From: Hyalangium versicolor
GTDB taxonomy: Bacteria > Myxococcota > Myxococcia > Myxococcales > Myxococcaceae
Assembly (NCBI RefSeq): GCF_020103695.1
Contig: NZ_JAHXBF010000007.1
Coordinates: 186,001 to 250,000 of the forward strand
DNA length: 64,000 nt
Reading direction: 5' to 3'
The position numbers and the translations under genes were made by a program. Positions 15,401-23,819 of this stretch are shown here, in pieces (positions within the stretch are counted from its first letter, which is position 1; every line of letters begins with the position of its first letter). The notes under the pieces are model-generated. The model did no database searches, was not told the origin of the DNA, and worked only from the letters and a program-made list of their open reading frames with translations.

Positions 15401-18076
15401 CAGCCGCTCGCCTCCTGCGTGGCCGATGCCTCGCATGCCTTCATGCTGGCGTCCCGAACCGGTGAGTTCAGGACCGCCTCCTATGCCCTCTCGCAGGTCT
15501 TTCTCACCTCCTTCGCCTCGGGCCGGGAGCTGGATCGGATCCTCGCGGAGCTCGATGAAGGCATGTCGTTCTGCCGCAGGGTCGGCAGCCAGGGGACGCT
15601 CCTCTATCTCACCACCTACCGTCAGGCGATTCGCTGCCTCAAGGGGCTCACGCGGGGCCGGAGCTGCTTCGATGATGCCGACTTCGACGAGCAGGCATTC
15701 CTCGCCGCCACCCGGAACAACAAGACGACGCAGTACCGGTACAGCATCCTCCGCCTCCAGAGCACGTACCTGTTCCGCGACTTCGCTGCGGCTCGCACCT
15801 GGTCCGAGATCCTACACGGCCAGCTCCACCCCCTGGTGGGCTACGTCTACTTCATCGAAGGCACGTTCCTCATGGCGCTGACCCTGCTCGTGCTCTGCGA
15901 GGGTGCCAAGACCGAGGAGCGGGCGGAGCTGCTGACCCGCGTGGAGAGCCTGAAACACGGCCTCCAGCAACGAGGGGAGGGCTGTGCCGAGAATACGCGC
16001 CACAAGTGCCTCCTCGTGGAGGCGGAGCTCGCCCGGCTGGAGGGACGCTTCCTCGATGCCGCCGGCCTCTACGATGAGGCCATCGAGGCGGCGGCGAAGC
16101 TGGGATTCCTTCAGGATGAGGCCCTGGGCAACGAGCTCTGTGGGCGCCTGTACCGCGCGCTCGGCCGGCGCCGCGTCGCGGAGCTCTACCTCCGCTCGGC
16201 CATGCAAGGCTGGGCTCGCTGGGGAGCATTGGGCAAGGCCCGCGCTCTCGATGACGAATTCGCCCTGGGTGGAGGACTTCCAGGCCTGGGCGTCCCGGTG
16301 GAGAGCGCTCATCGAGTCGCGCTCGATGCACTCAGCCTGCTCAAGGCGGCGGAGACCATCTCGAGCGAGATCGTGCTCACCCGCCTCCTCGGAAAGCTGA
16401 TGGAAGTCTGCATCCAGGCCGCAGGAGCCGAGCGGGGCGTGCTCGTCTTCGAGGAGGAGGGCGGGCCGTTCGTCCGGGCGATCGCGCGGGCTGGGGAGAC
16501 CGCGACCACCGAGCGGATCCCCCTCGCCGGAGCGAAGCAGCTCCCTCGCAGGCTCATCGAGCACGTCCGCAGGTCACGGAAGCTCCTCGTCCTCGACGAT
16601 GCATCCGGGGATCCGGCCTTCGTGTCCGAGCCCTCCCTGGCCCAGGGCCATGTGAAATCGGTCCTCGTGCTCCCCATCCAGCGAAAGGAGTCCCTGCTCG
16701 GCACGTTCTTGTTCGAGAACGATCTGACGACCCACGCCTTCACGCAGGAGCGAGTGCGGGTGCTGGAGCTCCTGTCCGCCGAGATCGCCATCGCGCTCGA
16801 GAACAGCCTGCTCTTCGAGAAGCTCAAGGTGGAGGTCGAGGAGCGAACGCGTGCGGAGGAAACCGTCCGCTTCCTGGCCAACGTGAGCAAGGTGCTCGCC
16901 GAATCGCTCGATTACCCCACGACACTGCGGAGCCTCACGGGGCTCATCGTCCCGACGGTCGCGGAGTGGTGCATCATCGATGTCGTCGAGGAGACGGGGA
17001 AGATCCGCCGCGTGGCGTGGAACCACTCAGATCCCACGAAGGCCTGGGTGCTCCGCGCGCTCGAGGAGCGGGCCGCGCCTGACTGGAGCTCACCCCAGCC
17101 GTCGGTCCGCGCCATGCTCTCCGGGCAGCCGGTCCTCGTGCCGCAGCTCACCGAGAGCCTGGTCGTCACCCACTCCCGGGATGCCGAGAACGCCCGGCTC
17201 GTCCGAGAACTCGCGACGCGCAGCTTCATCGCCGTGCCCCTGATCGCTCGTGGCAGGACACTGGGAGCGATCACCGTGGGCTCCTCCAACGCGCGGCGCG
17301 CCTACGGGCCGTCGGATGTCACCTTCGCCGAGGAGCTGGCCCGCCGCGCCGCGATGGCCGTCGACAACGCGCGGCTCTACCAGGAAGCCCAGGAGGGGAT
17401 CCGCGTCCGCGAGGAGTTCCTCGGAATCGCCGCCCACGAGCTGAAGACCCCGATCACCACGATGAGGTTCACCCTCCAGGCCTTCTTTCGAAGGCACGAG
17501 CACCTCCCCGAGCAGCACCTCGGCAAGGTCCTCCGGACGACGGAGAAGCAGCTCGATCGGCTCCTGCATCTGGTCAACGAACTGCTCGAAGTCTCTCGGC
17601 TTCACGCGGGGTACCTCGACCTCCAGCGCGAACAGGTCGACCTGTCAGCGGTGGCGCATGAGGTGGTGGAGTACTTCGCCGCGCGCATCGCGCAGAGCGG
17701 GTCGCAGGTGGGGCTCCGCGCCCCCGAGCCCGTCGTGGGGATATGGGATCGCAGCAGGCTGGAGCAGGTGGTCGCCAACCTGCTCGACAACGCCCTGAAG
17801 TTCGGTGCGGGCAAGCCTGTCACCCTCGCCGTGGCACGCAGGGACGGCATGGCGCGCCTCGTGGTGGAGGATCACGGCATCGGGATTCCGCCCGAGCGTC
17901 TGCCCCACGTGTTCGAGCGCTTCGAGCGCGCGGTGTCGACACGGCACTACGGGGGCTTCGGGCTCGGGCTCTACATCGTGCGGAGCATCGTGGAGGCGCT
18001 GGGAGGCACGGTCCACGTGAAGACCCAGCCAGATGAGGGCTCGACCTTCACGGTCGAGCTGCCGTGTCACACGTAG
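12476..18076 (+). CDS. Giant signalling protein: degenerate Ser/Thr kinase, AAA-type ATPase, TPR-like region, two GAF domains, histidine kinase
   Basis: The 1866-residue protein starts at ATG 12476 after GGGGGGAG. Order: kinase-like domain (~1-265), STAND/AAA ATPase (~280-600; Walker A GEAGVGKTA near 320, Walker B VMFLDDLQWAD), a long helical TPR-like region (~700-1270), GAF1 (~1285-1430), GAF2 (~1465-1630), HisKA (AAHELKTP, His near 1653) and HATPase (NLLDNALKFG, DHGIGIPP, FGLGLYI). The kinase domain keeps the lysine (VVLKSL) and the late SPEQTGR and RSDLYSLGV motifs. However, the HRD..N loop reads HRALSPARV and the DFG position reads HFSD, so both catalytic aspartates are lost. The family is common in myxobacteria as trifunctional kinase/ATPase/histidine kinases. 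No response regulator is adjacent. Its last 10 bp overlap the convergent VWA gene. Confidence 0.9.
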   Translation: MPDELLEIHRCRHFVLRRTTRDGAAVVLKSLREWIPSPHAAALMHHEHAVLRRLDVPGVVRPLALEGPKELPTLVLEDAGGEDAEQRLRAGPFPLDAFLDIALALADTCTLIHARGVVHRALSPARVVLGSAGKVTLVHFSDASTLTSIPGPLDIESAHRLAWISPEQTGRMNRLVDWRSDLYSLGVTLYAMLAGAPPFRSADPLELIHAHLARLPVSASIVNPRVPPLLSAIVQKLLAKMPERRYQSAESLASDLREARRQWLASRTIEPFELGRLDLARELPLPKRLYGREDELALLLKAFARVSSQGSELVLVAGEAGVGKTALVEAVRDEAVTQGGRFVSGKFDLRAANVPYASVLEALRALARSLLSEPEELRAQELQRIREAVGLSGRVLTELVPELQDIFGDMPEVLPPSPAERETRFHLTLRVFVRAVAASRPLVMFLDDLQWADAASLRVLRSLVLDVENRNLLLLGAFRPRQVDSAHALTRTLDEFQRVGAAVTRLDLGPLSLEALVALLADVLRCEPERARPLAELISSKTAGNPFFIQQILRSLQRDGLLVFEESQGTWTWDLRRLERVGITENVVELMTTVIRGLSGEAQQLLQIAACVGKRVELSLLAAVWGRPVDEATTRLGEALREGLLVPDDASGPKGQLGFRFVHDRVQHAAYTLLSEDRRKELHLRIGRALLGSRRDEELSVELFDIADQLNLGAELLTQDERIDLARMNHRAGNRARSSAAYGPALAYFRMGILLLPRGAWEAHHELAFSLHRDAAECAYLTGDHPLCGTLVEEGLRHAISLLEKAELHGIHIMSATTSGDFRTAFQGGSETLRALGVELPLEDPDRALKSERAAIRTLLASRAPLELLDAPGVSTAEEGACAKLLSIMLPATYFFEPGIYALVTARTIRFALEHGQSVHATTAYATYSFFLAVTGELVEAEGFICLALALARKHGDTGREAEALGIHAYLCPWRQPLASCVADASHAFMLASRTGEFRTASYALSQVFLTSFASGRELDRILAELDEGMSFCRRVGSQGTLLYLTTYRQAIRCLKGLTRGRSCFDDADFDEQAFLAATRNNKTTQYRYSILRLQSTYLFRDFAAARTWSEILHGQLHPLVGYVYFIEGTFLMALTLLVLCEGAKTEERAELLTRVESLKHGLQQRGEGCAENTRHKCLLVEAELARLEGRFLDAAGLYDEAIEAAAKLGFLQDEALGNELCGRLYRALGRRRVAELYLRSAMQGWARWGALGKARALDDEFALGGGLPGLGVPVESAHRVALDALSLLKAAETISSEIVLTRLLGKLMEVCIQAAGAERGVLVFEEEGGPFVRAIARAGETATTERIPLAGAKQLPRRLIEHVRRSRKLLVLDDASGDPAFVSEPSLAQGHVKSVLVLPIQRKESLLGTFLFENDLTTHAFTQERVRVLELLSAEIAIALENSLLFEKLKVEVEERTRAEETVRFLANVSKVLAESLDYPTTLRSLTGLIVPTVAEWCIIDVVEETGKIRRVAWNHSDPTKAWVLRALEERAAPDWSSPQPSVRAMLSGQPVLVPQLTESLVVTHSRDAENARLVRELATRSFIAVPLIARGRTLGAITVGSSNARRAYGPSDVTFAEELARRAAMAVDNARLYQEAQEGIRVREEFLGIAAHELKTPITTMRFTLQAFFRRHEHLPEQHLGKVLRTTEKQLDRLLHLVNELLEVSRLHAGYLDLQREQVDLSAVAHEVVEYFAARIAQSGSQVGLRAPEPVVGIWDRSRLEQVVANLLDNALKFGAGKPVTLAVARRDGMARLVVEDHGIGIPPERLPHVFERFERAVSTRHYGGFGLGLYIVRSIVEALGGTVHVKTQPDEGSTFTVELPCHT

Positions 18077-20352
18077 CCGAACCGACGACGCAGGAACCAT
18101 TCGGTGCCCGCCAGCGCCACCAGCACCACCAGGTAGTACCAGCGATCCCACAGGGGCTGATCCTTCGCCCGGCCCACCTCCACCACGGGTGGATCCAGCA
18201 GCGGCACCTCCGGCATCGCGCTCTCCTGCAGCAGCCGGTACGCCTTGCCGCCCGTCACCTTGGCGATCTGCTCCATCAGCTCTGGCCGCACCGAGGCGTC
18301 CGACAGCTCCGGCCCCACCGCGCGCACCGCCACCGCGTCCTCGCCCTGGCCCAGATCCGTCTCGCCCTTCTTCGCCGTGGCCAGCAGCTTGTACGGGCCC
18401 GGCGCCGGAGGCGGGAACTCCAGCCGTACCACGCCGTCCGGCCCCGTCGTCCCCGTCTGCACCGCCACCGGCTTCTGCGTAGCCACCGAGAACAGCTCCA
18501 CCCGCACCTGCGCGTCCTGCGCCGCCTGGTAGTCCGCCGTCCGCGCCGACACCACCACGCCCACCGGTCTGCCCGGCTCCACCGAGGGCGGATCCGCCGT
18601 CACCTTCAGCGTCGTCAGGTCCGGATCCCTCACCAGCCAGCGCAGCGCATTGCTCCAGAAGCGGTCATAGGTCCGGTTCGGCGAGCCGCCCTTGTGCGAG
18701 GTGAAGGCCCAGTACCAGCTGCCGTCCGTGGCCACCGTCATCGCCCGGCCCCGCCCGTAGTCCCACACGGCCACCAGCGGCGCGTTCTTCCCGTCCACCA
18801 GGTGGAAGGGGTGGTCCACCAGCACCGTGGCCCCCGGCCGCGCCCGCGTCGAGTTGATGCCCGGAATGGCCGGCAGCTCCGCCCACGCCGCCTCCGTGCT
18901 CGACACGCCCGTGCCCAGCGCCGTCACCGGATGCCGCAGGCCGTCCGGCGTCAGACGAGCCTTGAAGGGCTCCGGATTGGCCGGCCCCGCAGCTTCCACC
19001 GGCAGTGCCTCCATCAGCGTGGGCATCGCCGCGCGGCCCTCGCCCAGCACGCTGTCTCCGCCGATCATCACGATGGCGCCACCGTTGAAGACGTAGCGCT
19101 CCAGGTTGCGCTCGTACTCGGTGATGGCCAGCGACGGATCCGCGTACCCGAAGTTCTGGAAGATCACGACGTCGAACGTGTCCAGCTTCGTGTCGAAGAT
19201 CTCCTCCATGGGGAAAGGGATCAGCGACAGCTCGCGCTCCTGGCTCACCACGCCCGGATCGTCCGACATCGTCCGAAGGATGTAGAAGGACACCATGTCC
19301 ACGTTCGCGTCCTGGCGCAGCAGGCCTCGCAGGAAGCGCTCGTCCCACGAGGGCCGCCCCACCACCAGCAGCACGCGCACGCGGTCCCGGATCACCTTCA
19401 GCGTGAAGGAGCGCGTGTTGTTGTCGCTCACCGCCTCGTCCGGGAAGGTGGGCACCGTAACGGTGTAGACGAAGCGCCCCGTCTGGTCCGGCGTGAACGT
19501 GAACGCCACCTGCTGCACGTCATCCGACGAGCCCAGGTGCACCGTCTTGCTCGCCACCGTCTTGCCCTCCTGGCTGAGCACCACGGGGATGTCCTTGCCG
19601 GAGAAGCCCCGGCCGTGGATCTCCACCTCCACGGTGAGCGAGTTGCGAACGAAGGCGAAGTCGTCCACCTTCAGCCCCTCCACCGCCAGATCCTTGAGGG
19701 CCTCCTGGCCCACCACGAAGGTGGACACCGGCACATTCAGGTCCTTCAGCGCCGAGCGCGCCTTGCCCACCACGCCCGCCGCCAGCTCCGCGTTGTCCGC
19801 GCCGTCACTGAAGAGCAGCACCCCGGACAGCTTCCGCGCGCCCTGCGAGCCCGCGCCCACCGAGCGCAGCGCCGAGAGGATGTCCGTGGTGCCCGCCCGC
19901 GGCGGCTCGTTCTGCAGCACGGCCGGAGTCACGGGTGCCAGTTCCGGATCGAACCCGTACAATTCCACCGTGAAGCGGTCCTGCATCGCCGCCAGCGCCG
20001 GAGCCGCCTTCTCCAGGAAGGTGCCCACCATCGCCGAGCGCGTGGGCCCTCCCGGCTCGCCCGGGAAGCTCATGGAGGCCGAGCGGTCCACCAGCACCGC
20101 CACCCGGTTCTTCATCCGCGCCACCTGCAGGTGACGGATGCCGGGCTCCAGCAGGAAGAAGAGCGCGGCCACCCCGGCGCCCACGCGCAGCACCCAGAGC
20201 AGCACCTTGCGCAGGCGCGAGGGCTCGCGGCGCACGCCCCAGGCCGCCAGGGCGATGCCCAGCACGAGCCCCACGCCCAACAGGACCATCGCCCACACGG
20301 GCAGGGGCGAGAGGCTGACCAGCTTCCAGTCGTTGAAGGGCTGAGAGTTCAT
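18067..20352 (-). CDS. Membrane-anchored VWA protein with glutamine-amidotransferase-like domain
   Basis: The protein has 761 residues from ATG 20352 (a TTG lies one codon upstream). Two membrane helices near residues 18-40 and 50-70 are followed by a von Willebrand A domain with an intact MIDAS (DRSAS, later FSDGADN). Next come a beta-rich segment, a class I glutamine-amidotransferase-like flavodoxin domain (~340-560) whose MIGGD has no obvious catalytic cysteine, an Ig-like region, and a final membrane helix (YYLVVLVALAGTEWFL). This layout is typical of BatA/DUF58-associated envelope proteins. It lies 33 bp downstream of the DUF4159 gene, so they form an operon. It probably acts in the periplasm in envelope maintenance; the precise role is unknown. 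Confidence 0.85.
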   Translation of the reverse strand: MNSQPFNDWKLVSLSPLPVWAMVLLGVGLVLGIALAAWGVRREPSRLRKVLLWVLRVGAGVAALFFLLEPGIRHLQVARMKNRVAVLVDRSASMSFPGEPGGPTRSAMVGTFLEKAAPALAAMQDRFTVELYGFDPELAPVTPAVLQNEPPRAGTTDILSALRSVGAGSQGARKLSGVLLFSDGADNAELAAGVVGKARSALKDLNVPVSTFVVGQEALKDLAVEGLKVDDFAFVRNSLTVEVEIHGRGFSGKDIPVVLSQEGKTVASKTVHLGSSDDVQQVAFTFTPDQTGRFVYTVTVPTFPDEAVSDNNTRSFTLKVIRDRVRVLLVVGRPSWDERFLRGLLRQDANVDMVSFYILRTMSDDPGVVSQERELSLIPFPMEEIFDTKLDTFDVVIFQNFGYADPSLAITEYERNLERYVFNGGAIVMIGGDSVLGEGRAAMPTLMEALPVEAAGPANPEPFKARLTPDGLRHPVTALGTGVSSTEAAWAELPAIPGINSTRARPGATVLVDHPFHLVDGKNAPLVAVWDYGRGRAMTVATDGSWYWAFTSHKGGSPNRTYDRFWSNALRWLVRDPDLTTLKVTADPPSVEPGRPVGVVVSARTADYQAAQDAQVRVELFSVATQKPVAVQTGTTGPDGVVRLEFPPPAPGPYKLLATAKKGETDLGQGEDAVAVRAVGPELSDASVRPELMEQIAKVTGGKAYRLLQESAMPEVPLLDPPVVEVGRAKDQPLWDRWYYLVVLVALAGTEWFLRRRFGYV

Positions 20353-20385
20353 CAATCGCGCTCGGCGGGGAGCCAGGCCCCTCGG

Positions 20386-21144
20386 TCAGCGCCGCTTGTT
20401 GAGGATGATGGGCAGGTGGACGGCGTCGTCCTTGTAGTCCAGGCAGAGGGCATACATGCACAGATTGATGCCCATGCGGATGGCTAACTCACGCTGGGGC
20501 TCTCCGCCAGGGGAGACATCGAACTCGTAGTCCCCCGCCTCCGTTCTGCTCCAGGCACCCGCCAGATCGTTCTGCGAGTACATCACCGCCGCGCGCTTGC
20601 CCAGCATGCAAGCCTGGATGTGCGGCTTGTTGAGCAGCCGACCCGGCGCCGCATCCAGCAGGAAGAAGGACTTGAAGATGACGTGCGTGGAGGGGACCGT
20701 CGACAGCGGGCTCTGGGGCAGCACCCGGGCGATCTCCCGACGGAAGCTCTCGTCGAAGCCGTCTCCGTCGCTGCCGTCATTGGCGTCCGCCAGCACGAAG
20801 CCGCCGAAGGTGAGGTAGCGCCGCAGGTTCTCCACCTCGGCGCTGCTCAACGGTGGGAACTCGCCCTCCCCGCCGAAGTAGAGGAACGGGTATTCGAAGA
20901 TCTCCGCGCTGTCGAGCAGGCAGGGCCGGGCCTCGGGGAGCACCTCCACCGAGGTGCGGCGCTGCAGCTCCCAGGCGATGCGGCGCAGGCCGTTGAGGCG
21001 CGCGTCCCACCGGCCGCCGTGCTTCACCACGGCGGGGATGAAGCGGCTCTTCTCTCCGAAGGCGGAGGCCTGCCGCGACACCAGGGGCAGCAGCGCGGCG
21101 GTGCCGAGCAGGAGGTTTCGACGGGTGACTCGCCGGGCGCTCAT
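20386..21144 (-). CDS. Tat-exported DUF4159 protein
   Basis: This 252-residue protein begins with a twin-arginine signal (RRVTRRNLLLGTAALLPLV, cleavage probably after ASA). The body matches DUF4159: FGGEGEFPPLSSAEVENLRRYL, GGFVLADAND and a flavodoxin-like alternation that resembles the amidotransferase-like domain of the gene downstream. DUF4159 proteins usually sit with VWA, DUF58 and MoxR genes in envelope operons. Here only the VWA partner is present, 33 bp downstream. The gene is divergent from the 86-residue membrane protein, with a 57-bp shared upstream region. Biochemical function is unknown. Confidence 0.82.
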   Translation of the reverse strand: MSARRVTRRNLLLGTAALLPLVSRQASAFGEKSRFIPAVVKHGGRWDARLNGLRRIAWELQRRTSVEVLPEARPCLLDSAEIFEYPFLYFGGEGEFPPLSSAEVENLRRYLTFGGFVLADANDGSDGDGFDESFRREIARVLPQSPLSTVPSTHVIFKSFFLLDAAPGRLLNKPHIQACMLGKRAAVMYSQNDLAGAWSRTEAGDYEFDVSPGGEPQRELAIRMGINLCMYALCLDYKDDAVHLPIILNKRR

Positions 21145-21201
21145 AGGAAGGCTCTATATACCGTCGACGCGTCCTTGCATTCCCCGCTATAGAGGCCCCC
21201 C

Positions 21202-21462
21202 ATGGCGAAAGGCGGACAGACGCCCCAGGATCCGGCCTCTCCGGAGATGCGCGCCGCCTGGCAGCGGATGGAGGCCGGGGACGTGGCCGGCGCTCGCCGG
21301 GAGGCCTCGCGCCTCCTCGCCTCCAACCCCTCCGCCGAGGACAGGGCCCAGGCCGAGGAGCTGCTGAGCCGCACCCGGACGCCGCCCGCCGTGTATGGTT
21401 TCGCCGTGCTCGTGCTCGTCATCCTCGGGCTGCTCGTCGCACTGGCACTCTCTCGCTATTAA
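21202..21462 (+). CDS. Small tail-anchored membrane protein, uncharacterised
   Basis: This 86-residue product has a soluble N-terminal half with a helical-hairpin (half-TPR-like) pattern in WQRMEAGDVAGARREASRLL, and a single C-terminal membrane helix (VYGFAVLVLVILGLLVALAL) ending after SRY. That topology suggests a tail-anchored inner-membrane protein. It is 9 bp upstream of the next membrane protein gene, so the two are cotranscribed. No family was recognised. Coding is supported by high third-position GC, tight spacing and the sensible topology. Confidence 0.7.
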   Translation: MAKGGQTPQDPASPEMRAAWQRMEAGDVAGARREASRLLASNPSAEDRAQAEELLSRTRTPPAVYGFAVLVLVILGLLVALALSRY

Positions 21463-21471
21463 GGTGGAGCC

Positions 21472-22179
21472 GTGGAAGCTCTCATCCAGGCGCTCAAGGC
21501 GTACCAGACGTACAATCCCCAGGGCTGGGTCGGCATCTACCGCCTGCTCCCCATGTGGGCGGGAATCGTGTGCTGTGCGCTGGGGCTGCTGCTGCTGCTC
21601 TTCGGCGGCGGGCGCATCTTCCGGTTCGTGGCCGGTCCCGTGGGCGCGCTCATCGGGCTGATGTGGACTGCCTTCATCGCCGCCAAGCTGGGGTTCACCA
21701 ACCTGGACCCTCGGCTGCCCACCCTGTTGGGGGCCGTGCTGGCGGTGATGGGCTTCCTGTTCCCTCCGGCCATCGCCTTCCTGGGCGTGGGCGTCCCCCT
21801 GGGGCTGCTCGCCGGGCAGATCGCCGGCCAGGAGGACTTCCTGCTGGGCTTCATCCCCACGCTGCTCATCAGTGGGTTGGTGGCCGCCATCATGCACCGG
21901 GTGATTGGGGCGGTGGTGTCCTCGGTGGTGGGGGCGTGGATCCTCGTCATCGGCGCCCTGGCGGCGCTGTACCAGTTCGTGGGACTGGTGGCGACGGTGG
22001 CCAACCAGCCCTGGGGCGTCATCATCGCCGCGGGCCTGTTCGCCCTGGCCGGCAGCGTGTACCAGATTGCCGTGCGCCCCTCTCCCGAGGAAATGGACCG
22101 CATCCGCGCCGAGAAGGAGCGGCTGAAACTGCGCAAGGCCGAGCAGAAGGCACTCGAGCGACGCTGGGGTGTCAAGTAG
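21472..22179 (+). CDS. Polytopic inner-membrane protein, uncharacterised
   Basis: It begins with GTG 21472 preceded by AAGGTGGAG, and has 235 residues. About six to seven hydrophobic segments cover residues 25-195 (for example CCALGLLLLLFGGG and IIAAGLFALAGSVYQIAV), followed by a charged cytoplasmic tail (EEMDRIRAEKERLKLRKAEQ). The glycine-rich helices and repeated GxxLG patterns suggest an internally repeated membrane fold. No enzymatic motif is visible. It is cotranscribed with the upstream 86-residue membrane protein. Its partner or substrate is unknown. Confidence 0.75.
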   Translation: MEALIQALKAYQTYNPQGWVGIYRLLPMWAGIVCCALGLLLLLFGGGRIFRFVAGPVGALIGLMWTAFIAAKLGFTNLDPRLPTLLGAVLAVMGFLFPPAIAFLGVGVPLGLLAGQIAGQEDFLLGFIPTLLISGLVAAIMHRVIGAVVSSVVGAWILVIGALAALYQFVGLVATVANQPWGVIIAAGLFALAGSVYQIAVRPSPEEMDRIRAEKERLKLRKAEQKALERRWGVK

Positions 22180-22282
22180 ACCTCCGGACAGGCTTCCGGG
22201 CGCCGGTCGGCACGCTTTACCTGACATGCTGCGGCGCGTAGAGTCCGCCGCCCTTTCCCACCTCCAGGGCACACCGACACCG

Positions 22283-23788
22283 ATGGGTCAAGCCAAGCGC
22301 AAGGAAAAGGCGAAGGCGAAGAGCCAGGAGCGCGCTCTCGGGAAGAGCGTGGAGGTGGCTCGGGAACAGCCCGTGGAGGCCGCTCCCGGCAAGCCCGCGG
22401 AGGGCGATGCCACCGCGTTCACGCCCTGGGTCAAGCCCGAGGGGCTGTCTCCGCGCGGCTGGGCCCTCATCGTGGCCGTCATCCTGGTGGTGCAGTTCCC
22501 GCTCATCCACCGCGCGCTGCTCCGCCCGGAGGCCGCGGTCACCGCCCAGGTGCCCTATCAGCAGGACTTCTCGGATCCCGGCGTGGTGGAGCGGGACTTC
22601 TCCAGCGTCGGAGGCTTCTGGCGCGTGGTCAACGGCCAGCTCCTGGCGCCCCAGGTGAAGAACAACCCGCTGTGGCTCCAGACGCGGCTGCCGGATGACG
22701 TGCTCATCGAGTTCGATGTGCGCTCGGAGTACCCCGAGGGGGATGTCCGGCTGGAGCTGTTCGGCAACGGCATCGATCCGGCCTCCGGCTACGTGCTGGT
22801 TCACGGCGGGTGGAACAACTCCCTGTCGGTCATCGCACGCCAGGACCTGAACGCCCCCCCGATGCGCTCGCTCGAACAGAAGGCGCAGCAGGCGGCCCAG
22901 AAGCTGGGATTGCCGTCGGCGGACCTGGTCAAATCGGGGGTGTACGAAGCGGACACGAAGGTGCGCGTGGAGTCCAACACCCTGCCCGTGCAGGTGGGCC
23001 GCACCTACCACTGGCGCATCGAGCGGCGCGGCACGGTGCTGCGGTGGAGCATCGACGGGCAGCCCTTCCTCGAGCTCAACGATCCGTTCCCGCTCAAGGG
23101 CTCGGGACATGACCGGATGGGCCTGTCCGGCTTCGAGTCGCAGATCTTCTTCGACAACCTGCGCGTGCTGCCGCTGGATGGCTCGGTTCCCCTCCCGGCG
23201 ATTCCCGCAGCGCCTCCTCCCCCGCCCCCCGGGCCCTTCGCGGACACTTTCGATCGCGCCACGCTGGGCGATGCCTGGAACGTCACCAACCCGTCCGCCG
23301 TGACGCTGGAGAACGGGGCGCTCACGTTGCAGATGACGCACAACCGTCCGGTGTGGCTCAAGCAGCCCATTCCCACCAACGCCACCATCGAGTTCGACGC
23401 CTGGACGGACAATCCCCAGGGGGACATCAAGGTGGAGGCGTGGGGCGACGGCCGCGCCTTCTACTCGGGGGATCTGCGGATGCAGTACACGGCGACGGGG
23501 TACGTCTTCATCTTCGGTGGCTGGCGCAACACCCAGTCCGTCATCGCCCGGCAGACCGAGCACACGCCTGACCGGGCCGTCCGGGACGGCAAGGCCGTGG
23601 AGCCCGGAAAGCACTACCACTTCACCATCACCCGCCGTGGCGCCACCATTGAGTGGAGCATTGACGGCCAGCCCTTCCTCTCCCTGCGGGATGCATCTCC
23701 GCTCGAAGGCCCGCGCAACCAGTACTTCGGGTTCTCGGGTTGGGAGACGAAGGTCTACTTCGACAACTTGAAGATCCAGCCGCTGTAG
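22283..23788 (+). CDS. Membrane-anchored protein with two tandem LamG-like beta-sandwich domains
   Basis: The chosen start is ATG 22283 (MGQAKRKEKAKAKSQE), because upstream in-frame starts overlap the preceding gene; 501 residues. A basic cytoplasmic N-terminus and Pro/Glu linker lead to one membrane helix (GWALIVAVILVVQFPLIH, ~58-75). Two homologous extracytoplasmic domains follow, about 90-300 and 320-500, separated by a proline run. The copies share matching endings: RRGTVLRWSIDGQPFLEL and RRGATIEWSIDGQPFLSL, then FFDNLRV and YFDNLKI. The fold resembles LamG/DUF1080-type jelly rolls that bind glycans or serve as accessory modules. No catalytic residues are recognised. A role at the envelope, perhaps sugar binding, is inferred. 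Confidence 0.75.
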   Translation: MGQAKRKEKAKAKSQERALGKSVEVAREQPVEAAPGKPAEGDATAFTPWVKPEGLSPRGWALIVAVILVVQFPLIHRALLRPEAAVTAQVPYQQDFSDPGVVERDFSSVGGFWRVVNGQLLAPQVKNNPLWLQTRLPDDVLIEFDVRSEYPEGDVRLELFGNGIDPASGYVLVHGGWNNSLSVIARQDLNAPPMRSLEQKAQQAAQKLGLPSADLVKSGVYEADTKVRVESNTLPVQVGRTYHWRIERRGTVLRWSIDGQPFLELNDPFPLKGSGHDRMGLSGFESQIFFDNLRVLPLDGSVPLPAIPAAPPPPPPGPFADTFDRATLGDAWNVTNPSAVTLENGALTLQMTHNRPVWLKQPIPTNATIEFDAWTDNPQGDIKVEAWGDGRAFYSGDLRMQYTATGYVFIFGGWRNTQSVIARQTEHTPDRAVRDGKAVEPGKHYHFTITRRGATIEWSIDGQPFLSLRDASPLEGPRNQYFGFSGWETKVYFDNLKIQPL

Positions 23789-23819
23789 TCCGCGACTGGT
23801 GGACTCGAGGAACAGACAC

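Noticed and set aside
18064-20487. 807-codon plus-strand frame opposite the VWA gene
   Set aside because: The minus-strand protein has a signal-like anchor, VWA and amidotransferase-like domains; the plus-strand translation is His/Arg-rich shadow sequence.
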